DNA from: Neofusicoccum parvum
Taxonomy: Eukaryota; Ascomycota; Dothideomycetes; Botryosphaeriales; Botryosphaeriaceae
DNA: 64,000 bases
Reading direction: 5' to 3'
Assembly: GCA_020912385.1 (NCBI GenBank)
Contig: CP087214.1
Span: forward strand, 2,232,001-2,296,000
Shown: piece by piece, positions 42,878 through 53,288 of the stretch
Layout: each line of letters starts with the position of its first letter
Numbering within the stretch: the stretch's first letter is position 1
The notes under the pieces: generated by a model
Database searches by the model: none
What the model saw: only the letters and a program-made list of their open reading frames with translations
What the model was told of the DNA's origin: nothing
Made by a program: the position numbers and the translations under genes

Positions 42878-44539
42878 ATGAGAACAGCATACTCTCTTCT
42901 CTCCCTGCTTGCCCTCGGCAGTGCAGGGAATGCCGCAGGAAACTTCAGCTCCGCTGCCTGGAAAGACCTCGCCATCTCAGCTTCCAGCACTGGCCGCTAC
43001 CTCCACAGAACCAGCAGTGGCGAGCCTTTCTTCTGGCAGGCTGATACTGCGTGGGAGCTGTTCCACCGCCTAAACCGCAGTGAAATCACCCATTACCTCC
43101 AGGACCGGGCGAGCAAAGGATTCAACGTCGTCCAAGCCGTTGTGATCTCCGAGCTGAATGGAACCACTTTCCCCAATTTCTACGGCGAACTCCCTCTGCA
43201 CGACGCGGACCCTCTTCAGCCAAATGAAGCCTACTTTGAGTATGTCGACTGGACGGTCCAGCAAGCTGCCGAGCACGGTATCCTCATCGCTCTCGTTCCG
43301 ACCTGGGGACGTTGGGTAAACTGCGGGTGGCACAACGGCCCTATTATCTTCAACGAGAGCTCGGCTGAGTCCTTCGGCAAATATGTGGGCGAACGCTACC
43401 CGGGCCTTCCCAAGATTATTGGGGGTGACTCGAACGGTTTCTGGTCTTGCAACGCTTCGGCTGCCCAAGATGCCTTCAGGGCTGATCCGTCTCTCGATCC
43501 CGACACTCTGCTTGGTCCGATTACCGACACTCGATCTGTCTGGGCTTCGATGGTGAAAGGGTTTAAGGAAGCAGAGACGAAAGCCGGCTACACCTCTTTC
43601 TACACATGGCATCCTACCAACATGTGGATTTCAACGCCGGAGACTGGACTTCCTTACGGCCACAACGTCAGTGCATCAACGTACCTAAAGCCCCGGTCTC
43701 GCTAACACTGCGAACAGTACATGAACGGCAGCCTCGGCCAAGTCTCCCTCGACGCCGTGCAATCCGGCCACAACATCCCGGACAACGACACGCTCGACGC
43801 CGGCTTCGACGTGCTGACGGGCTGGGACAGCACCAAGAACTACGAGAACATCATCGCCATGCGCGCGGCCTTCCCGGGCCCGGTCATCGACCTGGAGAAC
43901 CACTACGAGGGCGCGTACGTGGGCTTCAACACGTCGCGGCCGCTGTGGAACGCGTCGCACGTGCGCCACGGCTTCTACAACGCCTTCCTCAGCGGCTCCG
44001 CCGGCTTCACGTACGGCGCGAACGCCATCTGGCAGATGTACGCGCCGGCTGCGCAGCTCGCCCGCCCGGACTTGTTCATCGAGCCGCAGATCAATCAGCC
44101 CGCGAACGAGTCGTGGCGCGATGCGCTGAAGTACGTCGGCGCCACGCAATCGGGGTTCGTGCGGAAGCTCTTCTCGTCGTTGGATAGGGATGCGTTCGAT
44201 AGCTTGCAGCCCGATCGCAGCTTCATCGTCTCGCCGGATAACGGGACTGATGTGCTCGGCTACGAGGCGAACCGCTATGTGGCGGGGCTCGTCAGCAAGG
44301 CGCAGTACTGGGTGTATGCGGGATACGGCGACGCTTTTGGGCTGGATCTGGGTGCTCTGGCGGCGCATTTCGGCGTGGCTGGAGGGCTCGGTGCGGCTCG
44401 GTGGTATGATCCTCGCACTGGCGAGTATCTCAACACGACGGGAGCTGGTACTGTCTCCCTGGAGGGAAAGAAGACCTTTGTGCCTCCGAGCAGCGGTGGT
44501 ATCGACCATGATTGGGTATTGAACGTCAAGCTCGCTTGA
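42878..44539 (+). CDS. Secreted DUF4038 (apiosidase-like, GH140-type) protein
   Basis: Exons 42878-43666 and 43718-44539 give 536 aa. A signal peptide (about 1-20) precedes a (beta/alpha)8-type DUF4038 domain. Its start 'PFFWQADTAWELFHRLNRSEI' and the later 'QAAEHGILIALVPTWGRWV', 'DSNGFWSCNASAAQDAF' and 'FYTWHPTNMWIS' are typical. A C-terminal beta-sandwich of the 'collagen-binding-like' type that accompanies DUF4038 covers about residues 445-530 ('AARWYDPRTGEYL'). Characterised relatives remove apiose or other side-chain sugars from plant pectin. Sequons are abundant. The 51-nt intron uses a GTCAGT donor. The substrate is unknown. Confidence 0.85.
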
Positions 44540-44799
44540 AATATGGGCCATGATATAGATAGAGTACATATGTAAAATGGTGGAATCTGGGGGACGTCAA
44601 AGGATATTGTCTGTAATGATTCATGCTTGGGTAATGTTTGGATGGAGAAAGCAATTCCACCCTTTTGCTTTGGAGGACAATGATGTAGATATTCCGAGCT
44701 ATAAGTCTCGAGACAGCTTATTACATTTGACAAGATTACTTGTCAGCGGCTGCAAAGTCTGAAGAAAATCAACTAAGCCAAGCTGTGAAGCACAACGAA

Positions 44800-45961
44800 C
44801 TACACCATCATGTTCGAATCTGCAGTCCCATGGGCCTGTGGCTCCGGAACACGTCCTGAGCTGTCCTCAGGCTTTCCTGCTGCGGTTCCGCCTACCCGCG
44901 TGCTCGACGAACCAGAGGATGCTCTCTCCGCGTTACCGCCACCCACGCTCCCCCTAAAAGACCGCGCGAACCCTGGCGCAATCTTCTGCAGCAGTTTCCT
45001 CGTCGCCGGAGCCGACACGCAGATGAGCCCGACATCAACCTCCACGGCCGACCAGATGCTCGAATCATACGACACCCACGTCTTATCCTCCGCGCGCAGG
45101 ATCGTCGAGATCCGCACGACGCGAACGATGCTAGCAATGATAATCCTGCCACGCCCAAAGCACATCAGCGCCACTTCTCACCACGAGCAGAAAGAGAAGG
45201 GGAGAGCCGAGCCTGAACCCACATACACCCAGCCCAGCGACACGAAAAACAGCAGCACGGCCTTCTGCCGGCGCGGCACCGGCAGCGGCAGCACGCGCGG
45301 CACCACGAACGCGACCAGCGCCGCGTCGACCGCCATGTTGCTCGCCGCGCTGGCGTAGAACGCCGGCACCGTGTCGACGCAGCGCGCCCCCGCCCGCCCC
45401 GGCTCCCACACCGCCGACGCCGGCCGGCACTGCGCGATCGACACGATCTCGAGCGGGACCGTGTACGCCGCCACGAACGCCATGCAGCACACCACCAGCC
45501 GCCGGCTGCGCGCCGCGGCGGGGTCTGAGCAGAAGACGCGGAGGTAGAAGAGGCAGACGCTGATTTTGGTGAGGGCGAGCGCGAGGTTGTACGCGATGAG
45601 CGTGCCGTATGCTAGCTGGAGTGCGGGCTTGAGCGAGCGGAGCGGGATGGCGTAGATGTGCTGTCCGGCGCCGTAGCGTGTCTGGAGGCAGGACATCACG
45701 GTTAGGGCGAGCGAGGATGCCCAGGAGAGGCAGATGACGGTGTCTTCGTGTGCCCAGGTGCGGCGCCAGTCCAGGTGCAGCTTGCATGCGATGCGGGCGA
45801 GGACGAAGAGGGAGGCGAGGGCTTGGGGGATGAGGTTGCCGATGAGGATGGCGGGGGCCTGGGAGGCGTGGGATAGATGCTTGGGATCGAGCCATTAGAC
45901 TTGCGGTGCGGGTGGGAAGCGCTCGGTAGATCTTGCGTACATCGCTGCTGTTCTGAGACAT
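44800..45961 (-). CDS. Pth11-like/rhodopsin-domain integral membrane protein 1
   Basis: Minus-strand exons 45941-45961, 45227-45879 and 44800-45145 give 339 aa. Seven hydrophobic segments fit the fungal rhodopsin (SAT4/Pth11-like) domain: 'ILIGNLIPQALASLFVLARI', 'TVICLSWASSLALTVMSCL', 'LIAYNLALALTKISVCLFYLRVF', 'LVVCCMAFVAAYTVPLEIV' and 'SLGW/VIIIASIVRVVRI' across the last splice. The motif 'KISVCLFYLRVF' and the Cys in 'SIAQCRPASAVWEP' are hallmarks. Such proteins are plasma-membrane receptor-like proteins; ligands are mostly unknown. The 7-codon first exon and the 81-nt last intron are the least certain parts; they were chosen because phase and branch site agree. Confidence 0.78.
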
Positions 45962-46402
45962 CCCTAATGCTGCTTGACTTTTCGTGGCGGCTGCCAGCTT
46001 CTGTGAAGGCTCGGAGGTGTTTCCGGAGAGGAAATAGCTAGATATACACCACAGGTCAAGCCGATCAAAGAATTCACTAGTATCAGCACGGATGTCTGCA
46101 GAGGTGCGTTGCACAGAGGCGGGATTTTAGCCAGCTGAAAAGACTGAAAGCAGTGGTTCAACTGAAACCCTATCAAGTATAACGAGGTGTCAAACTCTCT
46201 CGAACTATTGATACTACTCAACTGAGGCGCCCGTTCCTATTCCGCATGCGTTGACAGAGGAAACGTGTTGCGGGGTTTGTCTTGAACCAATTACCCAAAA
46301 CGGTGAAAGTGAGACATGTCGGAACGTCCATGAAGCTACCGAGTGAATTTTATACTGCTGAGTCGCCCTAAGAGGGTCAATTCAATGGCCCAGGCTTGAC
46401 TG
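45962..46402. other. Intergenic: upstream of Pth11-like 1
   Basis: These 441 bp lie between the membrane-protein gene and the GH3 remnant, both on the minus strand. I see no gene. Confidence 0.4.
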
Positions 46403-47056
46403 TCACTGCTGAGGAAATCTTTCCACGATCACCTCCTCGCCCGTCAGTGTGAGGTTAAACTCAGCCTTGGCATCCACGTCCATAAAGAACGAATACGTCC
46501 CAGGATACAACACCCTGGACCCCATCTCATCGGCACGAACAAGACTCCCCACATCCAATATAAGCTCCACGTCCCACGTGTCCCCCGGCTGTATATCGTG
46601 CACCCGCTCATACGCCACCAGTGTCCTCTTCGGCCTCGGCTCCGGCACCGCCGTCGTCCTCATAAACAGCAACACCACATAATCCGATGCTCTACCCCCT
46701 GAATTCTCCACATCCACTCTCAAACTCATCACCTCCCTTCCAAACACCTCTTTCTACCCTCCCTCCCCACCAACTCCTTCCCCCACCGCCTTCTCCCCCG
46801 GTAACTCCCCCTTCGCCCACCTTACCCCAAACGTCGTATAATGCATCCCCGTCCCAAATGGCACCATCGCTGCCTCATCCGCGACCCACATATACGTCCG
46901 CCCCAGCCCCTTATTCCCGATCCCCGGCCTGGGCGCCATGTCCGGCGCGGGCACTGCCTCTGCGTAGCTCGCCGCATACTGCGTGACGGGAAGCCTGTCC
47001 GCAGGCGCCGCCCTGCCTAGCAACACGCCCGCTACAATAGATATTAGCTCTAGCAA
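46403..47056 (-). pseudogene. GH3 beta-glycosidase C-terminal remnant
   Basis: One minus-strand frame covers the end of the GH3 C-terminal domain ('PADRLPVTQYAASYAEAVP', 'YMWVADEAAMVPFGTGMHYT') and most of the fibronectin-III-like domain ('LRVDVENSGGRASDYVVLL', 'RVLYPGTYSFFMDVD'). It is cut by a TAG at 46754-46756. There is no N-terminal catalytic domain upstream, and another stop sits two codons before the visible start. The closest pattern I know is the fungal beta-xylosidase (BxlB-like) group. It is a dead fragment of about 215 codons. Confidence 0.8.
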
Positions 47057-47327
47057 ACCCCGCTAGCTCCTGATCGCATCAACGAAGGTCTTGCGGATGC
47101 ACACGTCAAAGTCGCGCCGAGTGAATGGCCAGCGACAGAACTGGCTAGGTATTATGAAAGCATTACACGAAATCCCTCCACAAGATATGAAAATTTTCTA
47201 CGATGAAGCAGAGATAGGCTGGCATTGCACCGGTCCCTTTTATCGCAACGTGTTCATTTGTTCTTAAGCTCGTCAAGCACTGGTTTCAGCCGGCGGAAGC
47301 TCTCACCGGCTTGTCTTTGAAACTCAA

Positions 47328-48011
47328 CTATTGGATGTAAGCCAGAAAGTAGTATTTTTGAGAGTGAGTACCCTTACAGTCCGGCGTTCCGTCGAGCGCG
47401 ATTGTGTTTGTGGGTGCAGAATCAAAGTAGAACAGCGTTGCAGGGCTGGTCCTCCTGTTCGACCGGCCCGGGAGGTTTTGAGGGATCTTGAGTTGTGGAA
47501 ACGGCTCCGAAGCTTGAAGTAGGCTGAGCGAACTAATTCTTCGGAGCAGTGTACCACGGGACTTACTGCAAGAGAACTGCCAGAGTTTGTGATCGAAGAT
47601 TAGAGGATACGTATCCTGGCCGGCTCCAAGAGATACTCTGCTCTTCGAGGCTGCTTTGATAGCATTGCCAACGTGTGGAGGAACGATAACGTATGCCTCA
47701 TGAGGATCTCCTATGTAGATGTCGATTTCCTCTGTAGCTGGCGATCCAGAAGCATTAATTGTAGTAAATTCCGCTCGTTTGCTGTAAAATGTGCGCCGGA
47801 ACGAAGGGTGCCACAAAGAGCGCACGCGGGTTCGAAGGGCTGCTGCCATGTTTTGGAGACGTGATCGCGCAGGGCAGGAGAGAAAGCGGAGCGGACGAAA
47901 TGCGAGGACGGCTGGTACATTGTAGGCAGCCGCGTAATGACTAAGCGATGCCGGTCTCATGCCTTGCATCCTAGTTGTGTAACAAGGTGCGTGCGCACTG
48001 GACGGTCGCAA
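47328..48011 (-). CDS. Hypothetical protein, doubtful
   Basis: A minus-strand frame of 227 codons. The middle part has balanced composition ('SPATEEIDIYIGDPHEAYVI', 'SLGAGQDTYPLIFDHKLWQF'); the end looks random. An A|GTAAGT donor near 47568 suggests that the true gene, if any, splices there into another frame. The middle could be a very diverged BTB-type start, but I cannot support that. No signal peptide or membrane segment. Confidence 0.25.
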   Translation of the reverse strand: MRPSSAHAPCYTTRMQGMRPASLSHYAAAYNVPAVLAFRPLRFLSCPARSRLQNMAAALRTRVRSLWHPSFRRTFYSKRAEFTTINASGSPATEEIDIYIGDPHEAYVIVPPHVGNAIKAASKSRVSLGAGQDTYPLIFDHKLWQFSCSKSRGTLLRRISSLSLLQASEPFPQLKIPQNLPGRSNRRTSPATLFYFDSAPTNTIALDGTPDCKGTHSQKYYFLAYIQ

Positions 48012-48475
48012 CGCGAAGCTTCTTCTCTATTCCATCCTTTCATTGCCTCGGTCATCTATGCTATCTATCGTGCTTACTCCTTCGTACTCCATTGCCGTCG
48101 TCTCCACCTGTTTGCTTCTCGAAAACGCCGAATCACAGTATAGAGACATTTTTTTTCATTCTCTGGCGAAAAAAAAGGGACGAACTGGAGAAGCACTTGG
48201 CAGTGAGAAGTGAAACATCCGGAATCGGTTAAGCAGACTCCCACCGGGCTCGGCAGCGTCGTGTATGCAAGTCACGTCATAGAGGTAACCCGACTGCAGC
48301 AGTATGAAACGGTGTTTCCAAAATTCGCAAGTCTGACAAACACGAACACTGATGGTATCTGAAGTGAAGGCGGAAGTCACTGAAATAGGCCAGCTCAATC
48401 AACTCGTGTATTGTAAGCTGGATATCGCACACCTTCCGCCCAAAACCACTACCAAACCTTCTCTTCCCACCACGT
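48012..48475. other. Intergenic: upstream of the doubtful ORF, downstream of MFS gene
   Basis: These 464 bp contain short frames only and a poly-A run near 48167. No element is recognised. Confidence 0.4.
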
Positions 48476-50171
48476 CTACAACTGATACCTGAAATCCGGA
48501 TGTTGATCCCCCGCATCCTCATACAGCTTCTCATCCAGCACCTCAGGCAACTCCCTCCTCAACCTTTCCCTCTTCGCATTCTCCATCCTCAACCCAATAT
48601 ACAGCGCCGTCTGGCTCACGAACGACAAACAAATAAACCCCATATTGGTGCTAAACCCCGTATGATACTTGGGCGCCTCCTCGGTGATAAACACATTGCT
48701 CGCCACAAACGCGCCGCAATTCCCGATAGCGATGACGCAGGCGAAGGCGACGGTGCGCTTGTAGCCCTTGCCGACGTTGATGGCGTTCCAGACGACGGTG
48801 ACGGGCATGGTCAGGTAGGGGCCGGCAGTGACGAAGAACATGCCCATGTAGCGGACGGCGGGGCTGCGCGGCTGGGCCAGCTCGACGGCCAGGCCGGCGC
48901 CGCACACGACGCAGCCCAGCGCGCCGAACGCGTAGCGCCGCCGCAGCCGCTCCGACGCCCACGCGCACCCCAGCGAGAAGCAGAACGACGCCGCGTAGAT
49001 GGGGATCGAGTGGATCTGCGCTTGCGTCGCCGTGTACCCCAGCCCCTTGAGGATGGATGGCTGGAAGGCGACGACCGAGGCGGCGTTTTCTTCGGCGCCG
49101 AGGTAGGAGAGCACGCTGTGGAGGTGGTGTTAGTGTGGTGGGGTGGGGGAGGGGGCTGCGGCGCACCAGAGCCAGATCTTCCAGTCGAGCATGTAGCTGA
49201 GGAAGCGCTTCGGGTCGAGTTTGTCGTGGCGCACCGAGCCGCCGTCGTCGGCCACGCGCGCCAGCAGCACGGCTTTCTCCTCCGGCGTGAACATGGTGCT
49301 CTGCTCCGGGAACGGCACGATCCAGAAGATGGAGCACGCGCTGAGGACGATGGTGAGGAGGCCCTCGATGATGAAGATCCTGGACGCGGTGCGTGAGTGG
49401 TGCCGCCAATCGGAGATTTTGGGAGGTGCATGTGTGCTCACCAGCGCCACCCTTCGTAATTCCCGACGCCGTCCATCTTCGAGATGACGGTTGCGAGCAG
49501 CTGCCCGCGTTAGTTGCGGAGATTCGGCGTGGGCTCGGGTGCACTTACGCCGTTGAAGGCGCCGGCCAGGATGGCGGCGCTGAAGAACACGGTGTAGCGC
49601 TTCAGGAACTCGTCCTTCTTGTAGTAGCTGCCGATCAGATAGGCGCAGCCCGGCACAAAGCCGGCCTCCATGATTCCCTCGAGGAAGCGGCAGGCGATGA
49701 GGCCGCCGGCGGTCTTGGTGACTCCCTGACCAATGACGGTGATGCCTGTGGTGGCGCAGGATTTTAGCCAGGCGAGCCAAGCACAGCATTAGCAAAAGCT
49801 TGGATTGACTCACCCCATAGCAACATCATCACGCTGAGCGACTTCGGACCGCACTTCTTGAACACCAGGTTCGCGGGCACACCGAAGACCACGTAGGCCA
49901 GCGTGAAGACCATGACGGCCATGTTGTACTGGTTGCCGTGCAGGTGCAGGTCCTTGTCCATGCCCTGGATCTTGGCATTGGCGATGTTGGACCTGTCGAT
50001 GAAGGATACCAGGAACAGGACGCACAGCAGCGGGACGACCTGGAAGTCCAGCTTCCGCAGGATGCGGCGTTCGATTTGGGGATCAAACGGGCCGCCGGGC
50101 AGGTGGTCGGAGGCGGTCTTCGGGGTCGACGCCTCGGAGGCGGTGACTTCGGGGGCCTTGTCAAGACTCAT
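48476..50171 (-). CDS. MFS transporter, Dal5/allantoate permease (anion:cation symporter) type
   Basis: Minus-strand exons 49814-50171, 49549-49745, 49442-49500, 49167-49379 and 48476-49115 give 488 aa. Twelve hydrophobic segments are visible. The family start 'RRILRKLDFQVVPLLCVLFL' and 'SFIDRSNIANAKIQGM' is diagnostic of the ACS/Dal5 group. 'CRFLEGIMEAGFVPGCAYLI', a 'DPKRF' stretch in the central loop and 'NCGAFVASNVFITEEAPKYHTGF' near the end also fit. Substrates of relatives are organic anions such as allantoate, nicotinate, pantothenate or tartrate. The ATG at 50171 was chosen over an upstream in-frame start because it directly precedes the usual acidic N-tail. Introns are 48-68 nt. It is divergent from the Pth11-like gene at 51214. 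Confidence 0.88.
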
Positions 50172-51213
50172 GGCTGGTGTGGAGGTGAGGGAGGAGAATG
50201 GCTGCTGGGCCAGCGCGGGCGGCGGCAGACAAAAGTAACGGTCGGAGTGCGGGCATTGTCTGGGCACGGCAGGGTAGCACCACAGGATGAAGAAGCCGTT
50301 GGGCCATGCCAGGAGCGGGAGCCATGTTGCAGAGTCGCAGGCGGGACGGCGTCAGCGCCAGATGCGGACGGGCAGGTCGCGGTGGTGGTGGTGCAAGGAA
50401 GCGGCGGCCAAGCGCGAGGTAGATGAGGGCGGGCCCTATCAGCGGCGGCGCGCGGACTGCACGCTGACCTCGACGGTGGAGGCAGAAGGCAAGGGTGGCA
50501 GCGGATGTTCCGAGATGCTTAACGAGAGGGCCAATTGCTGGGCGCGGAGGGCGCGGTCCGGCGGAAAAAAGAGGCGCCCAGGGCCTGTCCAGCGACGGTA
50601 CCGCTCGCCTGGCGCAGATCTGCCTGTCTGCCCTCACCACCCCCGCAGCCCATGGCTGACGAACGGCTGACAACCCTCCTGCTCCCGTCATCGCAGGGCT
50701 GCAGCTTGCGACGACAGCACCGGCGGCTCCCTCACTACTCGCGCGCGTCGTATCGCCAGTCTCGACTCGCGCGGTGCACCCACAGCTGCAGACTCCCCCG
50801 GTCAACCATGGCGCTGGCCAAGCATCGACCACAACGCTGTGCGGCGCAGCCATGCCTTGACCCGCACAAGCTCCAGCAGCAAGAAATGCCCGTCCAGTCA
50901 AGCCTTGTCACACCACTCGACATGCACGCCGCACGCCTCTATTTTTCCGGCGGTCCTGGCTGCTCATCTGAACCACCAGCCCGGGTCCGTGGCGTCAGCT
51001 GCAACCAGCCCTCCTGCACGTCTCCCGCACCGTTGGCCGCTGGAAAAGCAATTACCGCGCAGCCGTCGGGGCCGTGCTGCAACGCGACAGACGAGAAAGT
51101 CCTGTTGCACCGCAGACGTCGCCGCGTGGGCTCAGCATCTTAAGGCGCTGCGGCAGCCAAGTCACGGCCGAGATGCCATTCTCCGACTGCTCCACTCCCA
51201 TCTCCCGCCCAGC
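50172..51213. other. Divergent intergenic region between MFS and Pth11-like 2
   Basis: These 1042 bp are G+C-rich. A long plus-strand frame runs through from 50839 into the Pth11-like gene, but the part before 51214 has random-looking Ser/Arg/Pro-rich content. I take the region as promoters and leaders. Confidence 0.4.
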
Positions 51214-52494
51214 ATGGAGGCTTTCGATGGCCAAGCCAGCTGCATCACCGGCGTGTCCATCGCCCTGACCACCACCGCAACCTGCATTGTGTGCATGCGC
51301 ATGGCCGCTGTCTACAAGAGAAGGGGGTGGCTGGGCCTGGAGGAAGCCATGGTTGCTCTGTCGAATGTGCGTGTCTTGTGCGACCCCCCGCCCAGTCCGT
51401 CAAGCTCACAGCCTCCAGTGTTGCTTGATCATCATCACCGTCATCGCGTGCGAAGGTCAGTGCAGCCCCACCAGCAGACGCAGCAGAGAACTAACCATAC
51501 CTCAGCGGTCAAGTACGGCTTCGGGCTGCGCGCAAAAGCAATACCAGCTGCAGGCGGAGACTTGCATCTCGCGCTCAAGGCAAGCCTCCGCACTCGCCGG
51601 CCAGCACTGCGCCCTCTGACCGTCTCCCAGAACTTCTTCCTCTTCCAGATCTTCTACAAGTGCGTCATCTGCTTCAACAAGCTCGCCTTCCTGCTGCTGT
51701 ACCTGCGCGTCTTCCAATTCCACTCGTTCCGCGTCATCTGCCTCTGCTCCATCGGCGTGGTCGTGGCCGGCTCGTTCAGCTTCATCGCGGCCACGCTGTT
51801 CGAATGCATCCCCATCGCCTACAACTGGAACCGGCAGCTGCCGGGCCACTGCATCAACAACTCGGCCTTCCGCTGGTCGTGGGCCGCCTTCAACACGGCC
51901 ACCGACGTGTGGGTGTCGGTGCTGCCCATCCCGTTCATCCAGCGGCTGCAGATGACGCGCACCAAGAAGATCGGGCTGATCATCCTGTTCGCGCTGGGGC
52001 TGTTCGTATGCGTGACCAGCGCGATCCGCATGAAGGCGCTGGTCGCGTCGACGCGCGCGGCCAAGGACACGACGTGGGACTCGGCGCCGGCCTTCCTGTG
52101 GTCGTACATCGAGGCGGCCGTCGGGCTGGTCTGCACGTGCCTGCCGTCGCTGCGCTGGCTGCTGTCGCGCGCCCTGCCCATGCTGTCGTCGTCGTCGGAC
52201 CCGTCGAAGCGCAACTACTACGGCACGCACAGCGCCGGCCGCGCCTACAAGATGAGCCGGCTCTCCTCGTCGGCCACCAACACGCAGCCGCAGCAGCCGC
52301 ACCCGCGCCTGGTGCCCGACAAGGGCCGCAGCAGGATCGACACCACCGCCGTCACCACAAACCAGTTCGGTGAGTCCGGCAGCGAGGAGCACATCATCGG
52401 GCCGGCGCAGGGGCGGGCGGGCATGGGCGAGATCCAGGTGCGGACGTGTGTGTCGGTGCGCAGCTCTTCCACGAGCGCGGCGGGGTTCGAATAG
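51214..52494 (+). CDS. Pth11-like/rhodopsin-domain integral membrane protein 2
   Basis: Exons 51214-51366, 51419-51455, 51506-51579 and 51631-52494 give 375 aa. Seven hydrophobic segments are seen, with the family features 'FFLFQIFYKCVICFNKLAFL', 'LLYLRVF', 'FECIPIAYNWNR', 'WSWAAFNTATDVWVSVLPIP' and 'SYIEAAVGLVCTCLPSLRWL'. The C-terminal cytosolic tail of about 90 residues is Ser/Gln/Pro-rich. The intron at 51580-51630 has a GC donor (AAG|GCAAGC). Because it is 51 nt long and stop-free it could also be retained, adding 17 residues. A second 'rhodopsin' protein of the same family lies 5 kb away (44800-45961). A role in sensing surface or chemical cues is inferred from the family. Confidence 0.8.
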   Translation: MEAFDGQASCITGVSIALTTTATCIVCMRMAAVYKRRGWLGLEEAMVALSNVRVLCDPPPSPSSSQPPVLLDHHHRHRVRRSVQPHQQTQQRTNHTSAVKYGFGLRAKAIPAAGGDLHLALKASLRTRRPALRPLTVSQNFFLFQIFYKCVICFNKLAFLLLYLRVFQFHSFRVICLCSIGVVVAGSFSFIAATLFECIPIAYNWNRQLPGHCINNSAFRWSWAAFNTATDVWVSVLPIPFIQRLQMTRTKKIGLIILFALGLFVCVTSAIRMKALVASTRAAKDTTWDSAPAFLWSYIEAAVGLVCTCLPSLRWLLSRALPMLSSSSDPSKRNYYGTHSAGRAYKMSRLSSSATNTQPQQPHPRLVPDKGRSRIDTTAVTTNQFGESGSEEHIIGPAQGRAGMGEIQVRTCVSVRSSSTSAAGFE

Positions 52495-53288
52495 CCGCTC
52501 CGTTCTTCCATAATGCCATGCTGGTCCCGTTACAGGTTTACTCTGTGACTGCAATGTCGTTCGTGTGATGTCTCGCCCGATGCGGCAAGCGATGAGGTCG
52601 GCCCTGCCAGCGGTCGCGGTCGGCGGCTGGCTCGAACGGGCTACCGTCCGAGGTGGCTAAACCGGGCCAGCCCGCCGGGTTCGAGCACGGTACCCGGCTG
52701 CAGGCGGCAAGTCCCTCACTTGCTGAAACTGGGCCAGAGGGACCTTCCGTTACCTTTGCGTGCTCCGCGGCGTGGCAGGGCCGCTGTCCAGGCGGACGGG
52801 AGGGCGCCGACCAATCTCCGGGATACGCGGGCTGGCTGCTGTACCGGGATGCCGGGAGATGCCATTGGGGGGGGCCGCGGCACGGCAATGGGGCGGGCAT
52901 CGCATTGCATGCACAGCGGTGGAGCGGTGCCGGGTTGCGAGGGCTCGGTTGACCATTCGACCCCTCACCGATGCCGTCCGGACTGACCGCGCCGCATGCA
53001 GACCCGGCGATGCGATGCCGCCCCCCGGCCTTGCTTTTGCCATCCCGCCGTCCCGCTTCTGCCCCCCACTCCGCGCCGCGTCTCCGAGACGGCAGAACCG
53101 CCGTCCACGACGGCCAGGTATATCACGTAACTCTCGTCTGCGCTCGGCCATCCCGTCTGTCTGTCACTGTTATCCAACACAACCCACGCTCCTCTGTCTC
53201 TGCCCGCCCGCCCGCCCGCCTGAAGCACCACAGCCGGCAAGAAAGACACTCAATTAAAGTGCGGCACAGACGCCCGTTCAATCATACC
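52495..53288. other. Intergenic: Pth11-like 2 to ThDP enzyme
   Basis: These 794 bp are G+C-rich. Many short overlapping frames are open on both strands, none with a family signature. Nothing else is seen. Confidence 0.4.

Noticed and set aside
48500..49396. A 298-codon plus-strand frame over the MFS gene
   Set aside because: It is antisense to the transporter exons and introns, with Arg/Gly/His-rich random composition.
51580..51630. Treating these 51 nt as coding in Pth11-like 2
   Set aside because: They would put 17 Arg/Pro-rich residues into a conserved stretch; removing them with a GC-AG intron restores the family pattern. Retention remains possible.
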